From Candidatus Pacearchaeota archaeon (lineage in GTDB: Archaea > Nanobdellota > Nanobdellia > Pacearchaeales > GW2011-AR1): a stretch of DNA of 5,767 bases. Under the pieces are notes generated by a model. It was not told the origin of the DNA. It saw nothing but the letters and a program-made list of their open reading frames with translations, and searched no databases. Positions 5,573 to 5,767 of this stretch are shown here, one piece after another (position 1 is the first letter of the stretch; every line of letters starts with the position of its first letter). The translations under genes were made by a program, and so were the position numbers. The stretch spans positions 1 to 5,767 of the forward strand of contig PWGL01000129.1 of NCBI GenBank assembly GCA_003554465.1, written 5' to 3'.

Positions 5573-5767
5573 TCACTCTTTCTTATACCTTACAAAAAAC
5601 CCTAAAATTCCTAGTTTAATATATCCAGCAATTATTGTAGCAATAGATGCACCATAAACTGCTGCTAAATGTCCATAAGGTAACAAGGTGGTTATCAAAA
5701 CATAGTTCAAAATAACATTTATTATGACAAAAACTACAGTTAACTTTGCTATTAATTGTGGATTTCC
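5573..5767 (-). CDS. polysaccharide flippase (Wzx/MATE-like), C-terminal part, runs off the window
   Basis: The minus strand is open from the window edge (5767) to a TGA at 5573-5575 and encodes the last 64 residues of a flippase: GNPQLIAKLTVVFVIINVIL, NYVLITTLLPYGHLAAVYG, ASIATIIAGYIKLGILGFFV and the tail RYKKE. Two transmembrane helices separated by the PYGHLAAVYGA loop are the end of a MOP-superfamily exporter, which flips lipid-linked oligosaccharides to the outer face of the membrane. Whether the full-length gene lies beyond the edge cannot be seen, but this is the copy that could be intact because the left copy is clearly truncated. It converges on the sulfotransferase with 5 bases between stops and no visible terminator. 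Its presence ties the operon to an exported glycan. Confidence 0.8.
   Translation of the reverse strand, partial: GNPQLIAKLTVVFVIINVILNYVLITTLLPYGHLAAVYGASIATIIAGYIKLGILGFFVRYKKE
5577..5767. repeat. right copy of direct repeat flanking the phosphonate operon
   Basis: Direct partner of 837-1027, 180 of 191 positions identical, same orientation, offset 4740 bases. It is limited by the window edge, so the real length is unknown. Recombination between the copies would remove the promoter and all four operon genes and leave one flippase 3' end. Confidence 0.95.

Noticed and set aside
837..5767. Transposon or IS element explaining the repeats
   Set aside because: The flanking copies are direct, are coding ends of a flippase, and no transposase, integrase or terminal inverted repeat is visible between or around them.

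Overview
The window is strongly AT-rich and densely coding, and most likely archaeal. The best evidence is a TATA-type element (1077-1084) centred about 25 bases before the ATG at 1105, which implies a leaderless transcript. Most starts lack a Shine-Dalgarno sequence and the genes are chained by ATGA-type overlaps. A small-genome archaeon, perhaps of the DPANN group, would fit, but lineage cannot be settled from this piece.

Layout. (1) 1-677: the last codons of an unidentified gene overlap a class I SAM-dependent methyltransferase. (2) 656-1051: two 5'-truncated gene remnants face each other. One is the C-terminal tail of a sulfotransferase (plus strand); the other is the C-terminal tail of a polysaccharide flippase (minus strand). 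(3) 1066-5567: a promoter and four tightly packed plus-strand genes. They encode a cytidylyltransferase-PEP mutase fusion (Fom1-like), a phosphonopyruvate decarboxylase (Fom2-like), an iron-type alcohol dehydrogenase resembling phosphonoacetaldehyde reductases (FomC-like), and a PAPS-dependent sulfotransferase. (4) 5573-5767: the C-terminal end of a second flippase copy on the minus strand, continuing off the window.

How the genes work together. The first three operon genes form a coherent pathway: phosphoenolpyruvate to phosphonopyruvate, to phosphonoacetaldehyde, to 2-hydroxyethylphosphonate (HEP), then activation by the N-terminal cytidylyltransferase to CMP-HEP. This matches the early steps of Streptomyces fosfomycin biosynthesis. 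The surroundings here (flippase, sulfotransferases, methyltransferase) instead suggest a surface-polymer locus. My inference is that CMP-HEP donates HEP to an exported glycan or lipid and that the sulfotransferase adds sulfate to the glycan or to the HEP group. No transferase that would use CMP-HEP is visible.

The operon sits between two direct repeats (837-1027 and 5577-5767; 180 of 191 positions identical, offset exactly 4740 bases), both being the 3' end of the flippase gene. This looks like a cassette swap or insertion that left a truncated flippase and a truncated sulfotransferase at the left junction.
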